Assembly (NCBI GenBank): GCA_937872985.1
Contig: CALMUW010000068.1
Location: 1-43,655, forward strand
Origin: an uncultured Alphaproteobacteria bacterium
GTDB taxonomy: Bacteria; Pseudomonadota; Alphaproteobacteria; Rhizobiales; Aestuariivirgaceae
Direction of reading: 5' to 3'
Length of the DNA: 43,655 nucleotides
Below the pieces are notes generated by a model that worked only from the letters and a program-made list of their open reading frames with translations, was not told where the DNA came from and ran no database searches. Position 1 is the stretch's first letter. Each line of letters begins with the position of its first letter. Both the position numbers and the translations under genes were made by a program. Positions 42,408 through 43,655 of this stretch are shown piece after piece.

Positions 42408-43655
42408 AGGGTCGTCTCTCCATGCGGCGCGGGGAACATCCCGGCGGAATCAGTCCGCGCCTGGCTGGCATAATGGCCGGAAAGACTGTTGGTTCCAACT
42501 GCCATGATCCGGGCGGGGATAATCGCGCCGATGAGATGCGACGGGGCCTCGAGGTGCACACTCTGCAGATAGGGCGAGCGGCCGATGAGCTGGCCCGCCT
42601 TGCGGCCCGGCTTTTCCAGCAGCACCGGCAGGGTTTCGCCCACCTGCGCCCGGTTGAAGGCCTGCATCTGGGCGGTGATGAGCGCCTGCAGGCGGTGCAG
42701 CCGGTCCAGCGCCACCTCCTCCGGCACCCGATCGTCACGCTCGGCGGCGGGCGTGCCGGGCCGGGCCGAATATCTGAAGGTGAAGGCCGAGGCGTATCGG
42801 ACCTCCCGCACCAGCGCCAGGGTGGCCTCGAAGTCGGCCTCCGTTTCGCCCGGAAAGCCCACGATGAAATCGCCGGACAGCGCCACGTCGGGCCGCGCCG
42901 CGCGGACGCGCGCAACGAGGCGCACATAGTGTTCCGCCGTGTGGCCCCGGTTCATGGCCTTGAGAATGGCGTCCGACCCCGCCTGCACCGGCAGGTGCAG
43001 ATAGGGCATGAGCTTGTCATTGCTGCCGTGGGCGGCAATGAGGTCGTCACCCATGTCGCGCGGATGGCTGGTGGTATAGCGAATGCGGTCCAGCCCTGCG
43101 ATGCGCGCCAGGCGCGCGATGAGGCCCGCCAGCGCCAGCCCCTCGCCGTGATAGGCATTGACGTTCTGACCGAGCAGCGTCACCTCGCGCACCCCGCGCC
43201 CCGCCAGTGCTTCGGCCTCGGCCACGATGTCGCCGGGGGCGCGCGAGACTTCCGCCCCCCGCGTATAGGGCACCACGCAGAAGGAGCAGAATTTGTCGCA
43301 GCCCTCCTGCACCGTGAGGAAGGCCGAGACGGTCTGGGGAATGGGCTTGCGCCGGGTGAGGGCGGCGAATTTTTCCGCCGCCGGAAAATCGGTTTCGACC
43401 ACGGCGCGCCCGCCCGCCCGCTGGCGCGCCAGAAGTTCCGGCAGGCGGTGATAGGTCTGGGGGCCGAAGACCAGATCGACCAGGCGGGCGCGCTTGACCA
43501 GTTCCTCGCCCTCGGCCTGGGCCACGCAGCCCGCCACCGCGATCACCATGTCGGCGCCGGTCCGGCGCCGCCCATCCTTCAGCCGGCGCAATTTGCCGAC
43601 TTCGGAATAGACCTTCTCGGCCGCCTTCTCGCGGATGTGGCAGGTGTTGAGGATG
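42404..43655 (-). CDS. miaB: tRNA-2-methylthio-N6-dimethylallyladenosine synthase MiaB (5' end cut)
   Basis: The visible 417 residues lack the first few tens of residues, which lie outside the window. At the window edge the reading begins [20 protein letters not shown], the end of the N-terminal MTTase domain. The radical SAM cluster is CDKFCSFC, followed by [14 protein letters not shown], and the C-terminal TRAM domain ends near the stop. MiaB adds a methylthio group to i6A37 in tRNAs using two 4Fe-4S clusters. It heads the miaB-phoH-ybeY-corC block. Confidence 0.95.
   Translation of the reverse strand, partial: ILNTCHIREKAAEKVYSEVGKLRRLKDGRRRTGADMVIAVAGCVAQAEGEELVKRARLVDLVFGPQTYHRLPELLARQRAGGRAVVETDFPAAEKFAALTRRKPIPQTVSAFLTVQEGCDKFCSFCVVPYTRGAEVSRAPGDIVAEAEALAGRGVREVTLLGQNVNAYHGEGLALAGLIARLARIAGLDRIRYTTSHPRDMGDDLIAAHGSNDKLMPYLHLPVQAGSDAILKAMNRGHTAEHYVRLVARVRAARPDVALSGDFIVGFPGETEADFEATLALVREVRYASAFTFRYSARPGTPAAERDDRVPEEVALDRLHRLQALITAQMQAFNRAQVGETLPVLLEKPGRKAGQLIGRSPYLQSVHLEAPSHLIGAIIPARIMAVGTNSLSGHYASQARTDSAGMFPAPHGETTL

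Overview
The window reads as a GC-rich alphaproteobacterial chromosome, probably Hyphomicrobiales-like, though genus and order are not settled from sequence alone. Evidence: the gene orders pyrF-trpF-trpB-trpA-accD-folC and miaB-phoH-ybeY-corC, an AccD without zinc-ribbon cysteines, a CP4-type AroA, and an FYDLN acid-domain (TIGR02300-like) protein. Most genes are on the minus strand and many neighbours overlap by an ATGA tetranucleotide.

Layout. Positions 1-264 hold the end of an IS481-family element whose outer end touches a CTAG target overlapping the folC stop codon. Positions 266-12516 are a core block read leftwards: aroA, cmk, rpsA, sppA, ihfB, lapA, an ornithine cyclodeaminase-family gene, pyrF, trpF, trpB, trpA, accD and folC. 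An FYDLN-domain gene and tRNA-Ala(GGC) follow on the plus strand. Positions 39992-43655 are a second core block read leftwards: miaB (cut by the window end), phoH, ybeY and corC.

Between the core blocks lies about 26 kb of respiratory and accessory genes. The first part is moaA and a complete Tor sensing set: a TorA-type molybdoenzyme with its own C-terminal haem-binding domain, then torR, torS and torT on alternating strands. No torC or torD is present. Four 10-11 bp-spaced TTGT repeats in the torA/torR intergenic region look like tor boxes. A BASS-family transporter follows.

The second part is a clade II (Sec-exported) nitrous oxide reductase operon: nosZ, two dihaem cytochromes c, nosB, nosD, nosG, nosH, nosF, nosL and nosY. 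It is flanked by a Sco/TlpA-like copper-site maturation pair, a small Cys-containing secreted protein, menA plus a ubiE/menG methyltransferase, a Dnr-type Crp/Fnr regulator, nnrS and modE. FNR/DNR-like palindromes lie before nosZ, sco and nnrS; the nosZ and sco copies sit in near-identical 25-bp segments.

Reading as a whole: the second part looks like a self-contained N2O respiration module carrying its enzyme, electron-transfer proteins, copper delivery, regulator and the last two enzymes of menaquinone synthesis. No nitrate, nitrite or NO reductase is visible here. No stretch above 300 bases lacks a gene; the longest gap (10256-10528) is described below.
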